NCBI GenBank assembly: GCA_030588275.1
Contig: JAUUYJ010000040.1
Span: 1 to 13,160 of the forward strand
Source of the DNA: Candidatus Zixiibacteriota bacterium
Lineage (GTDB): Bacteria > Zixibacteria > MSB-5A5 > GN15 > JAAZOE01
Reading direction: 5' to 3'
DNA: 13,160 nucleotides
Each line of letters begins with the position of its first letter. The first letter of the stretch is position 1. The position numbers were made by a program, and so were the translations under genes. This document shows, in pieces, positions 1 to 7,409 of the stretch. A model generated the notes under the pieces. The model was given only the letters and a program-made list of their open reading frames with translations. It was not told the DNA's origin and ran no database searches.

Positions 1-94
1 ACCTTTCGGTCTTGTTTGTATTGTCTCCTTAACCATATCTATAGTAATCGCTTAGGTAGTCAGGTTGACTGCCTGGCATGGCAAGTTATTTGCA

Positions 95-2956
95 ATGAAT
101 TTCTTTGCTATGCGACCGGTTTATCTAACAGCTATTTTTTATGGATTGATATTGATATCATCCGGCCCGATCGGGGCAGATGAGATAACCGATTTTCAGA
201 TATCTCAGGATTTTTCAGAAGCGCAACAACATGAATCATCCATAGCGGTTGGCCTAAATGGCCACTTCGCCGTGCTGTGGGTTGATGATCGGAGTGGTCA
301 GGCAGATATATATTGTCGTCTGTTCGATTCTGGAGCGGTGCCGATTGATAACGAATTCGTCTTAAACGATGATGGCATCGGTGCCTGGCAACTTGAACCG
401 GATTTGTCTTCCGACTGGTATGGGAATTACTTTGCGGTTTGGAAGGATTACCGAAACGGCTCTTATCCCTTTGACCCGGATGTTTATTACCAGAAACTTG
501 ATAGCGTCGGCTTTGTTGAGGCGAATAAAAATATAACCATCGAACATCCTGATTCAAGCCATCAGTCCCCAGCGATTGGAGCGACCGGGTGGGGGAAAAG
601 TATCGTCGCCTGGACAGATTTGCGTGAATATAATTGGGATATTTACATGCAGTCGTTGGACAATGATGGCAATTTAATTTCGGGCAATATTCAGGTTAAC
701 GATGATATCTCCACAACTCCGCAACATGAGCCGGATGTGGCGCTTTCACCTGAGGGGTGGTTTGTGATTGCCTGGTACGACCGGCGCAATGGGAACGATG
801 ATATCTACATTCAAAAATTTGATTCATCCGGAGCGATGGTTGGCTCCAATATAAAAGTCAATTCCGATAACAGTCTGGCTCGTCAAAAATTTCCATCGGT
901 AGCGATTGGTGGTAATGGGGTCGTTTATGTTGTCTGGACCGATTGGCGCAATGGAACTTATCCGGCCAATTCCGATATCTTTGGACAAAGATTTGACTCC
1001 GATTTGAACCGGTTGGAAGGGAACATCGAAATCAATCGGGATAATAATTACAATTCTCAGCGTGACCCACAGGTAGCCTCTGATCGAATGGGAAATGTTT
1101 GCGTCGTCTGGTCCGATTCAACATTTTCTGGCTGGAATGCCAGAGGGCAGATGATCGAATTTACCGGAAATTTCCGGGATAATAATTTTGCCGTAAACCT
1201 CGATCTCAATGGAGATCAGCTGATGCCGGATGTGGCCCTTGATGGATACAATTTATATATGACCTGGTCGGACAACCGCAATGGTGATTTTGATACTTAT
1301 GGACGAGTGACTCAATACAACGATCCGACTCTGATTGCCAACCCCAGACGGATTGACATAACCAGAGATAAAAATGATCCACCCGATCAACCAATTATGG
1401 TAACCTTAACCAATGCCGGCTATGGAGAGTTGAATTATCGTATGCGGCCTCTTCAATCCTGGTTAAATCTTTCATCCGACTCTGGCATGACAACCGATTC
1501 ATTTGTCGTCACCATTGATACCGACTCACTCGATTATGGTATGCACCAGGGGCAGATACAGCTCATTGACTTGGCGGGGAATGATTCAAGCACAATCATT
1601 CCGGTAATAGTTACGGTGACCGGACCGATGCTTTCATTTGCACCGGAGGCTCTTTTGTTTAACGCCTTGATTGAGATGGGATCTCCATCCGAACAGAATA
1701 TCATTATCAATAATATTGGAAGTGGATCGCTTAACTGGTCGCTTTCGAGCAACGAGAGCTGGATCACTTTTGATCAAAGCTCCGGGAGTTCGGGTGATAT
1801 GATTTCTGTCGGGTGTGACCTGACATCCCTCAGCTCTGGAGACTATATCGGATACCTGATAGCGACCGATGTCGATGCGATCAATTCACCCGAGTCGCTT
1901 GAAGTTTTGCTAACTGTGATTTCAAATATCCCGTTTATCTCCGCCTCCGTTGACAATCTTTTTATTAATTTATCGCCCGGTGGACCGGTAACCGATTCGA
2001 TTCTCATCAGTAACCTTGGTGGTGGTGAGCTGAACTGGCGATCTTATCACCAAGAATCCTGGATGACGTTATCGGTTGATAGTGGTCAGAGTGGCGATTA
2101 CCTGCCTTACACAATCGAATCAGACGGCCTGACAACCGGATATTACATCGACTCGATCATAATAACCGATACCGTCGCATACAATAATCCGCTCAGTATC
2201 CCGGTAGATTTACTGCTTCGCTCGGCTGACAGTATTATCATTACGCCGGTGATGGTTGAAACCGGAAGTGAATTTCAATCAGAATTTTATCTTCAGGCGG
2301 GGCAGGTGCTGACCGATGGAGTTCTGATTTTTAATTATGACAATCGCTTTATCTCAGTCGATTCTTTTTCATCCCCCTTATCCGGGGAATTATCCGGTTA
2401 TGTTAGCACAACAATCGATAGTCAGACAAATCAGCTTCGGGTACAACTAAGTTCCGACAGCGATGGGGTTGGAACTGGGCGCCATTTTGTCGGTGATCTG
2501 TATGGAACGGCCAACGATTCGGTTGGAGGACAGACAATTTTTGACCCCTTCTATGGGGAGGCATCATTTTTCCTCAAGAATGCAGTTGGCGAGGTTTTCC
2601 CTCCAGAGGTCTCAATCGGTCCGATTGATATCTCGATTTCGACAGGAATTGAGGATGAGGAAGATATCCTGATTCCGACCTTTTTCTCCCTCGATCAAAA
2701 CTGGCCTAATCCGTTTAATAGTACGACGGTTATTAATTACTCGATTCCACGTCAGGGTTATGTCCGCATTGAACTGTTTAATATTCTGGGACAGACAGTC
2801 AAATTGCTGGTTGATGATTGGCTTCTCCCTGGTCAGTATAGTATTTCCTGGAATGGGAGAAATCAAAATGGCCGGGATATGGCTTCCGGGATATACTTTT
2901 ATCGGTTGACCAGCGACCAAAGCTCCTCGGTGAGAAAGATGGTTCTTCTTAAATAA
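95..2956 (+). CDS. Modular secreted protein: 7 propeller-like repeats, 3 BACON-like domains, cohesin-like domain, T9SS/FlgD-type C-terminal tail
   Basis: Likely exported or surface-attached protein of about 953 residues; enzymatic function not recognised. A signal peptide precedes ADEITDFQ. Seven repeats of the pattern hydrophobic-x-W-x-D-x-R-N-G...DIY-x-Q-x-x-D follow, with the Trp at about residues 62, 116, 173, 227, 281, 339 and 391, consistent with a seven-bladed beta-propeller. Three BACON/Ig-like domains come next, sharing an N-x-G-x-G-x-LN-[WY] motif and a later S-W, with the Trp at residues 456, 556 and 656. A cohesin-like beta domain lies at about 712-848. The last 85 residues begin NWPNPFNSTT and contain LFNILGQ and SGIYFYRL, typical of type IX sorting or FlgD-like Ig domains. 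The start is uncertain: TTG at 65 has the better ribosome site (AGGTAG) but gives a long signal peptide; ATG 95 and ATG 110 give normal ones. Confidence 0.85.
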   Translation: MNFFAMRPVYLTAIFYGLILISSGPIGADEITDFQISQDFSEAQQHESSIAVGLNGHFAVLWVDDRSGQADIYCRLFDSGAVPIDNEFVLNDDGIGAWQLEPDLSSDWYGNYFAVWKDYRNGSYPFDPDVYYQKLDSVGFVEANKNITIEHPDSSHQSPAIGATGWGKSIVAWTDLREYNWDIYMQSLDNDGNLISGNIQVNDDISTTPQHEPDVALSPEGWFVIAWYDRRNGNDDIYIQKFDSSGAMVGSNIKVNSDNSLARQKFPSVAIGGNGVVYVVWTDWRNGTYPANSDIFGQRFDSDLNRLEGNIEINRDNNYNSQRDPQVASDRMGNVCVVWSDSTFSGWNARGQMIEFTGNFRDNNFAVNLDLNGDQLMPDVALDGYNLYMTWSDNRNGDFDTYGRVTQYNDPTLIANPRRIDITRDKNDPPDQPIMVTLTNAGYGELNYRMRPLQSWLNLSSDSGMTTDSFVVTIDTDSLDYGMHQGQIQLIDLAGNDSSTIIPVIVTVTGPMLSFAPEALLFNALIEMGSPSEQNIIINNIGSGSLNWSLSSNESWITFDQSSGSSGDMISVGCDLTSLSSGDYIGYLIATDVDAINSPESLEVLLTVISNIPFISASVDNLFINLSPGGPVTDSILISNLGGGELNWRSYHQESWMTLSVDSGQSGDYLPYTIESDGLTTGYYIDSIIITDTVAYNNPLSIPVDLLLRSADSIIITPVMVETGSEFQSEFYLQAGQVLTDGVLIFNYDNRFISVDSFSSPLSGELSGYVSTTIDSQTNQLRVQLSSDSDGVGTGRHFVGDLYGTANDSVGGQTIFDPFYGEASFFLKNAVGEVFPPEVSIGPIDISISTGIEDEEDILIPTFFSLDQNWPNPFNSTTVINYSIPRQGYVRIELFNILGQTVKLLVDDWLLPGQYSISWNGRNQNGRDMASGIYFYRLTSDQSSSVRKMVLLK

Positions 2957-2968
2957 CTTACCCGCTTT

Positions 2969-2994
2969 GCCATATTTTTGGCTTTTATTGTTTT
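2969..2994 (+). terminator. Weak candidate terminator after the modular secreted protein
   Basis: A short stem, GCCA (2969-2972) with TGGC (2979-2982) around a 6-nt loop, is followed by a T-rich run, TTTTATTGTTTTT. The stem is only 4 bp, so it may not be functional. Its position 13 nt after the stop codon and the T tract are the only support. Confidence 0.3.
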
Positions 2995-3081
2995 TCTCCA
3001 TTCTTCATATTAAACGGGCAACCAATTAAGGCTTAATATCATCTAAGTTAAAAAGAGAGGCATTCAACAAGTGAGGTCGAG

Positions 3082-4320
3082 ATGCGTTTAAGGATTTGTT
3101 ATCTGGGACTATTTATATTAGCGGTTCTATTTCTGACTCAGGCGGTCAGCGCCGAACAAGGTCGAATCTATGGAAAGATTTATACTGACCGGGGAGATAT
3201 CCTTGAGGGGATCATTCGCTGGGACAAGAATGAAGCTTCCTGGGATGATATTATAGATGGTTACAAGGAGCAGGTAAAAAAGAAATCGAAGAAGAAAAGT
3301 CGCCGTAAGTACGGTGATGGTAATTCCCGGGTTAGCCTCTTTGGTTTAACCATATTCTCTGAGGGAGGGTCATGGGGATCTTCGTCCCAAACCGGTATCG
3401 CTTTCGGTCACCTTCGCAAATTAACTCCGCAAGATGATGGTGCCGAAATGGAGCTCAAAAGCGGTGATGTGATCTTTATCCGGAATAGTTCGACTGATCT
3501 GGGAAGTGGGATTCGAGAGATTGTCATTGAAACCAGGGATGAAGGGGAGTTGGAACTCGACTGGGACGATATTGATTATATAGAGTTTTCTGATGGGGGA
3601 GATGTCGATTCTGATTTTGGAACCCGTATCTATGGAACCGTTTCGACCAGTCGCGCAGGTGAATTTACCGGGTGGATATGTTGGGATATGGATGAGATGT
3701 TTTCGACCGATATTATTGATGGTCGGGATAAGAGACGCAAAAGAAAAATCAAGTTTTCCAAGATAGCAAGTATCGAAAAAATATCATCGCAGGCTTCCAA
3801 TGTCGTGACCAAGGATGGGAAAGAATTCCGACTTGATGACTCCAACGATGTTGACAGTGGTAATCGTGGTATTGTTATCTCCGATCCAAAAATGGGGCGG
3901 GTGATTGTCGAATGGGACGAGTTTGAAAAACTTGATCTGTTAACACCCCCCAAATCTGCTTATGTCTCCTATGATCAGTTCGACGGTGGTCGGCCGATTA
4001 GGGGAACGGTTTTTGATGAGGAGGGTGATTCTTTTGCCGGGACGATCCGCTGGGATAACGACGAGGAGTTCAGTTGGGAAATCCTTGATGGTGAATATCG
4101 GGGTGTCAATTTCGACATCACTTTTGAAAACATCAAGTCGATTGAGAAGCTATCGCGTCGTTCCAGTCGTGTGACCCTCTGGGATGGTCGCCAGTATCGT
4201 TTGCGGGAGTCAAACGATGTTAATGATGAGAATAAAGGGATCTTTATCGTTGCCAAAGGTGACGATGAAGAGGCTGAGGTTGAATGGGAAGATTTTGATC
4301 GGATTGAGTTTAAAAAATAG
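3082..4320 (+). CDS. Exported protein with three copies of an unrecognised ~110-residue domain
   Basis: I do not recognise the family. The 412-residue product starts with a signal peptide (cleavage likely after AVSA, residue 24), so it should act in the periplasm or envelope; no other membrane segment is visible. Three homologous units start at about residues 28, 181 and 304. Each has an R-I-Y-G-like strand, a G-x-I-R-W-D-type strand (Trp 47, 201, 324), an I-[IL]-D-G turn, and ends in a [VL]-x-[VL]-[ED]-W-[DE]-[DE]-[FI] strand. Units 2 and 3 share S-I-E-K-[IL]-S, D-G-[KR]-[EQ]-[FY]-R-L and S-N-D-V segments. Unit 1 differs by a Lys/Arg-rich insertion (residues 64-76) and a Gly/Ser-rich stretch. 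The protein is rich in Asp and Glu. The start is set by GAGG at 3073-3076, 5 nt before ATG. It may follow the upstream gene in one transcript (125-nt gap). Confidence 0.85.
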   Translation: MRLRICYLGLFILAVLFLTQAVSAEQGRIYGKIYTDRGDILEGIIRWDKNEASWDDIIDGYKEQVKKKSKKKSRRKYGDGNSRVSLFGLTIFSEGGSWGSSSQTGIAFGHLRKLTPQDDGAEMELKSGDVIFIRNSSTDLGSGIREIVIETRDEGELELDWDDIDYIEFSDGGDVDSDFGTRIYGTVSTSRAGEFTGWICWDMDEMFSTDIIDGRDKRRKRKIKFSKIASIEKISSQASNVVTKDGKEFRLDDSNDVDSGNRGIVISDPKMGRVIVEWDEFEKLDLLTPPKSAYVSYDQFDGGRPIRGTVFDEEGDSFAGTIRWDNDEEFSWEILDGEYRGVNFDITFENIKSIEKLSRRSSRVTLWDGRQYRLRESNDVNDENKGIFIVAKGDDEEAEVEWEDFDRIEFKK

Positions 4321-4352
4321 TAGCACCTTCCATCCATACATTGCCATACAAA

Positions 4353-4382
4353 AAAGCCCCGTCCTTTGCCAGACGGGGCTTT
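4353..4382 (-). terminator. Strong hairpin terminator between convergent genes
   Basis: A perfect 11-bp stem, AAAGCCCCGTC (4353-4363) with GACGGGGCTTT (4372-4382), encloses an 8-nt loop. On the minus strand the tract TTTTTT (complement of 4350-4355) overlaps the stem's 3' end, as in an intrinsic terminator, so it should end the TPR/purine transcript. On the plus strand only CTTTCC follows, so termination of the 3082-4320 gene there is likely weaker, though the hairpin could serve both. Confidence 0.85.
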
Positions 4383-4410
4383 CCTCTAAGATAAATTCCA
4401 GGAAAATATA

Positions 4411-5316
4411 CTACTCACCAATTGCCTTGGCATCTTCCAAATCTTTGACAACTTTTTCGGTTGGTCCGATAAATTTACGCGCTTTGGGGGCTTTGCGGGC
4501 CACCTTCAAGAAACTCTTGTATGCGGCGATGATGGCATCGTAATTTTCCGGGTCACTGGAATGGACGCAGATGGCGTAATTGTAAAACGTGCGCCAATGC
4601 TTGGGATTTAACGTTTTGGCCGTATTATAATGAGTCATGGCTTGTGAGTAAGATTCCCGTTCCCGGTATATGTTGGCCAGGTTGTATTGAGAACCGAAAT
4701 GATTGGGGTTTGCTACAACCGCCTTTTTGAAATAGGTTATCGCCTTGTTACTTTGTTTTTTCTTTCGGTAAGCCATACCACACTGGTAAAAAGCGTAGGC
4801 ATCAGTATCAGTTTTGAAAAAATCCTCGTACGCCTTGATGCATTCGTCATAATTTTTCAGGTTATAATAAATCTTCCCAATCTCTTTTTTGACCGCGCTA
4901 TTACTCGGGTCAGCTGAGGCGGCTCCCTGAAAGGCGGATAGAGCGTTGTCGTACTGTTTCATGGCGTAGTAGGACTTACCGAGATTTGAAAAGCCGAGTC
5001 CATCGGTTGGACTGAGTTCAGTTGTCCTTTTGAAGTTGATCATCGCTTCGCCATATTGCTTTTGGGCAAAATAGATTGATCCCAGATTCAGATAGGCATC
5101 GGACAAGTTTGCGTCAGCGGTAATGGCCGCTTTGTAATAAGTGATAGCGTCAAGCGTATCACCTTTTTGCTGAGCTTCCAACCCAAGGTTATAACTTTCC
5201 TTGGCGGCGTTGGAGGTTTCTCCATCCTGAGCCAGAGCCATCCCGGAGGCAAAAAATGCCATAGTCAAGACAAGGATAATAAATATTCCGGTATCTTTTT
5301 GCCAATTAGTTTTCAT
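4411..5316 (-). CDS. Exported tetratricopeptide (TPR) repeat protein
   Basis: A 301-residue protein, almost wholly TPR repeats after an N-terminal signal peptide (hydrophobic stretch IFIILVLTMAFFASGMALA, cleavage near AQ|DG). About seven consecutive 33-34-residue units carry the usual TPR positions, such as A-Y-x-N-L-G-x-I-Y and Y-x-x-A-[IM]-x-x-[FY]-[KN], from about residue 35 to 275. TPR arrays are protein-binding scaffolds, so a role in envelope assembly or secretion is likely; the partner is unknown. ATG 5316 is preferred over the in-frame upstream ATG at 5346 because GGAG lies 7 nt before it on the minus strand and the signal peptide then has normal length. It follows purE on the same strand after a 69-nt gap with no terminator, so cotranscription with purDE is possible, though no functional link to purine synthesis is evident. 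Confidence 0.9.
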   Translation of the reverse strand: MKTNWQKDTGIFIILVLTMAFFASGMALAQDGETSNAAKESYNLGLEAQQKGDTLDAITYYKAAITADANLSDAYLNLGSIYFAQKQYGEAMINFKRTTELSPTDGLGFSNLGKSYYAMKQYDNALSAFQGAASADPSNSAVKKEIGKIYYNLKNYDECIKAYEDFFKTDTDAYAFYQCGMAYRKKKQSNKAITYFKKAVVANPNHFGSQYNLANIYRERESYSQAMTHYNTAKTLNPKHWRTFYNYAICVHSSDPENYDAIIAAYKSFLKVARKAPKARKFIGPTEKVVKDLEDAKAIGE

Positions 5317-5385
5317 TACTACTCCAATCTGAGTTTCTGTTGTCATCGCTTATATGCTATTTATGACGAATATGTCCCAAATAAA

Positions 5386-5835
5386 TCAAAGAGAATTGCG
5401 GTAACGAGTGTGGGCTTTCTCTATTTTTTCGTCTGACAGGCCTATTATTCGGGCCGCCAGAATGGCACTATTCTTGGCTCCGGCCTTACCAATACCCATT
5501 GTTGCGACCGGGATACCAGGAGGCATTTGCGCGATGGCCAAAATTGCATCCATCCCGGCCAATGTCGCCGGAAGAGGAACACCGATGACCGGAAGATCGG
5601 TATGGGCGGCAACGACACCAGGTAAGGCGGCGGCCATACCAGCCATACAGATAATAACGCGGTAACCTTTGCCAGCAGCTTGTTTGGCTAACTGGGCCGT
5701 TTTTTCCGGATGGCGATGGGCTGATGAAATTTCAAAATCGAATTCGATTTCGAGCTGTCCAAGCAGTTCCATTGCGGCATCGGCAAACGATTGATCCGAC
5801 TTTGATCCAACCAATATCAATACTTGCTTATTCAT
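5386..5835 (-). CDS. purE: 5-(carboxyamino)imidazole ribonucleotide mutase PurE (class I type)
   Basis: Cytoplasmic enzyme converting N5-CAIR to CAIR (4-carboxy-AIR) in IMP biosynthesis. The 149-residue length fits class I PurE. The phosphate/nucleotide motif GSKSD is at residues 10-14 and the catalytic SAHR segment at 38-41 (His40 equals E. coli His45). The conserved GVPL, AQMPPGIPVAT and KAGAKNSAILAARI segments follow. One departure: the usual AGGAAHLPG loop reads AGMAAALPG (65-73), replacing the E. coli His75 equivalent by Ala70. ATG 5835 has a GGAG ribosome site that overlaps the purD stop codon, 7 nt upstream, implying translational coupling. Class I enzymes normally work with PurK, which is not in this window. 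LarB shares the fold and an AGMxxALP-like loop, but GSKSD plus SAHR and the purD neighbour favour PurE. Confidence 0.93.
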   Translation of the reverse strand: MNKQVLILVGSKSDQSFADAAMELLGQLEIEFDFEISSAHRHPEKTAQLAKQAAGKGYRVIICMAGMAAALPGVVAAHTDLPVIGVPLPATLAGMDAILAIAQMPPGIPVATMGIGKAGAKNSAILAARIIGLSDEKIEKAHTRYRNSL

Positions 5836-5845
5836 TTTGCTCCTA
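5836..5845 (-). promoter_or_regulatory. purE ribosome-binding site overlapping the purD stop codon
   Basis: Read on the minus strand, TAGGAGCAAA directly precedes the purE ATG. The TAG is the purD stop, and its last base(s) form part of the AGGAG Shine-Dalgarno core. This fixes the purE start and suggests ribosomes ending on purD re-initiate on purE. Confidence 0.75.
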
Positions 5846-7108
5846 CTTTAACGCCTGATGGGCGATATCTTTCCGGTAATGGGCTCCGTCAAAACTAATT
5901 TTCTTAACTGTCGCATAAGAAGAGCGGGCCGCTTCTGAGATTGTCTTATTAACTGCCGTAATCCCCAAGACTCGGCCTCCGGCAGTTAGCCAGTCATTTC
6001 CATCGGTTTTGGTGGCGGCATGGAAGATGTTGGTGTTCTTGTCCTGTTTAGATTGCAGACCGGTTATCTTGCGATTAACAATAGTCTTTCCGGGGTAACC
6101 CTCGGAGGTCATCACGACACAAACTGCCGCCGCTTCCTTCCAGACCGGCTCAACAATGTTGAGATTGCCATCAACAATGGCGATAAAGATGTCGGCCAGA
6201 TCAGATTCTAATAAGGGGAGGACAACCTGTGTTTCCGGGTCACCAAAACGACAATTAAACTCGATAACTTTTGGACCGACCGGGGTGATCATCAATCCGG
6301 CATAAAGGATACCTTTATAGCGCCGACCTTCCTTTTCCAGCCCTAAAACAGCCGGCTCCAGGATCTGCCTGACGATTGTATCCAACATCTCTTCGTTTAC
6401 TATTCGGGTCGGACAGTAGGCACCCATACCACCCGTATTGGGGCCGTTACCTCCATCGTAAATCTGTTTGTGATCCTGAGCCGATAGCATCGGAATGATT
6501 GTTTTTCCATCGGTAAAAGCCATCACGGTAACTTCCGGACCGGTCAGACAATCTTCGATTACAATTCTGCTCCCAGCTTCACCAAAGATTCGTTCACCCA
6601 TCATCTGCTCAATTGTCTCAAGAGCATCTTCAGCCGAATCGGCGCGCACCGCACCTTTACCGGCGGCCAGTCCGGATGCTTTGATAAAGACCGGATAGGC
6701 GACCGTCTGAGCAAAATCAATCGCCTCCGCTTTATCCTGAAATACTTTAAAGCTGGCGGTAGGGATATGATTGGTTCTCATAAATTCTTTGGCAAAAGCT
6801 TTGGAGCTTTCAATCTCCGCCGCCTTTTTGGTTGGTCCGAGTATCCTGAGACCCTGTTCCTCGAAGAAATCGACAATCCCCATTGAGAGGGGCAACTCCG
6901 GTCCGACGACGGTTAGATCAATCTCATTTTTGGCGGCAAACTCGGCCAGAGATTTAATGTCATCCGCTTTTATATCGACCAGGTCGGCTAACGTACCGAT
7001 GCCAGCATTTCCGGGAGCGGCATAAATCTTGGTTACCAAGGGTGAAGATTTTAGCTTCCAAACCAATGTATGTTCTCGGCCACCAGAGCCGATTACCAGT
7101 ATTTTCAT
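5843..7108 (-). CDS. purD: Phosphoribosylamine-glycine ligase (GAR synthetase) PurD
   Basis: ATP-dependent cytoplasmic ligase joining phosphoribosylamine and glycine to give GAR, an early step of purine synthesis. The complete 421-residue length matches the family. Visible motifs: N-terminal GSGGREHTLVWKL (7-19), APGNAGI (31-37), VVGPELPLSMGIVD (67-80), the ATP-grasp lysine/glycine loop KASGLAAGKGA (143-153), GGNGPNTGGMGAYCP (219-233), and the metal-binding IEFNCRFGDPETQ (282-294). ATG 7108 has AGAGGAAT upstream at normal spacing. It is the first gene of the minus-strand group, about 19 nt downstream of the start site predicted from the TATAAT promoter, and runs into purE with a 7-nt gap. No frameshift or missing catalytic segment seen. 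Confidence 0.97.
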   Translation of the reverse strand: MKILVIGSGGREHTLVWKLKSSPLVTKIYAAPGNAGIGTLADLVDIKADDIKSLAEFAAKNEIDLTVVGPELPLSMGIVDFFEEQGLRILGPTKKAAEIESSKAFAKEFMRTNHIPTASFKVFQDKAEAIDFAQTVAYPVFIKASGLAAGKGAVRADSAEDALETIEQMMGERIFGEAGSRIVIEDCLTGPEVTVMAFTDGKTIIPMLSAQDHKQIYDGGNGPNTGGMGAYCPTRIVNEEMLDTIVRQILEPAVLGLEKEGRRYKGILYAGLMITPVGPKVIEFNCRFGDPETQVVLPLLESDLADIFIAIVDGNLNIVEPVWKEAAAVCVVMTSEGYPGKTIVNRKITGLQSKQDKNTNIFHAATKTDGNDWLTAGGRVLGITAVNKTISEAARSSYATVKKISFDGAHYRKDIAHQALK

Positions 7109-7133
7109 TTGCGATTCCTCTAAGTGAATGGAT

Positions 7134-7163
7134 ATTATAAATAATTTAGGGTGCTTAAATCAA
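7134..7163 (-). promoter_or_regulatory. sigma70-type promoter of purD-purE
   Basis: On the minus strand, TTGATT (complement of 7158-7163) and a perfect TATAAT (complement of 7134-7139) are separated by 18 bp. The predicted start of transcription is about 19 nt before the purD ATG, leaving room for its AGAGGA ribosome site. No purine-repressor operator was recognised. Confidence 0.7.
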
Positions 7164-7241
7164 GCGGTTTCTCAATAATGCCGATTTTCGCCAGCAGGAA
7201 CAATTTTCTCCCAACTTCTAATCTCTGCAATTAGTGCATCA

Positions 7242-7269
7242 GCGCCAAACGGCGCACAATAAATGTGCG
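7242..7269. promoter_or_regulatory. Paired palindromes, candidate NtrC-family enhancer site
   Basis: Two overlapping inverted repeats: GCGCC-AAAC-GGCGC (7242-7255) and CGCACA-ATAAA-TGTGCG (7253-7269). The second contains GCAC-N7-GTGC (7254-7268), the core spacing of NtrC-type upstream activating sequences. It sits about 90 bp upstream of the -24 box of the sigma54 promoter, a normal distance for an enhancer-binding protein. The activator itself is not in the window. The purD start is about 150 bp away on the other side, so a role there cannot be excluded. Confidence 0.5.
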
Positions 7270-7358
7270 GATTTGGGTACAAATTTTATTGGTTTGAAGT
7301 CTGATTTGGCTCTGTAATAGTATGATAGACAAGGGTTAAACCATTCTTGGTCGGCCGT

Positions 7359-7374
7359 TGGCACGCCCTTTGCA
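7359..7374 (+). promoter_or_regulatory. sigma54 (RpoN) -24/-12 promoter
   Basis: TGGCACG-N4-TTGCA, with exactly 10 bp between the invariant GG (7360-7361) and GC (7372-7373), matches the sigma54 consensus TGGCAC-N5-TTGCA fully. The expected transcription start is near 7385, giving a leader of about 25 nt that includes the GGAG ribosome site of the lipoprotein gene at 7398-7401. Such promoters need an ATP-dependent enhancer-binding activator. Confidence 0.88.
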
Positions 7375-7409
7375 ATAGATCAACTGGAACCAAAACTGGA
7401 GATCAGAAT

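Larger units (their letters stand above)
7109..7409. other. Divergent intergenic control region
   Basis: A 301-bp gene-free stretch between purD (minus) and the lipoprotein gene (plus). It contains the purD sigma70-type promoter at its left end, paired palindromes in the middle (7242-7269), and a sigma54 promoter at its right end (7359-7374). I see no small ORF with a ribosome site and no obvious riboswitch or structured RNA. Confidence 0.7.

Noticed and set aside
16..45. Possible promoter with TATAGT at 40-45 before the first secreted protein
   Set aside because: The -10 matches 5 of 6, but no -35 better than 3 of 6 sits at an acceptable distance, and the left flank is cut by the window.
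5386..5835. LarB (nickel-pincer cofactor synthesis) instead of PurE
   Set aside because: LarB has an AGMxxALP-like loop, but GSKSD near the N-terminus, SAHR, the 149-residue length and the coupled purD gene fit PurE.
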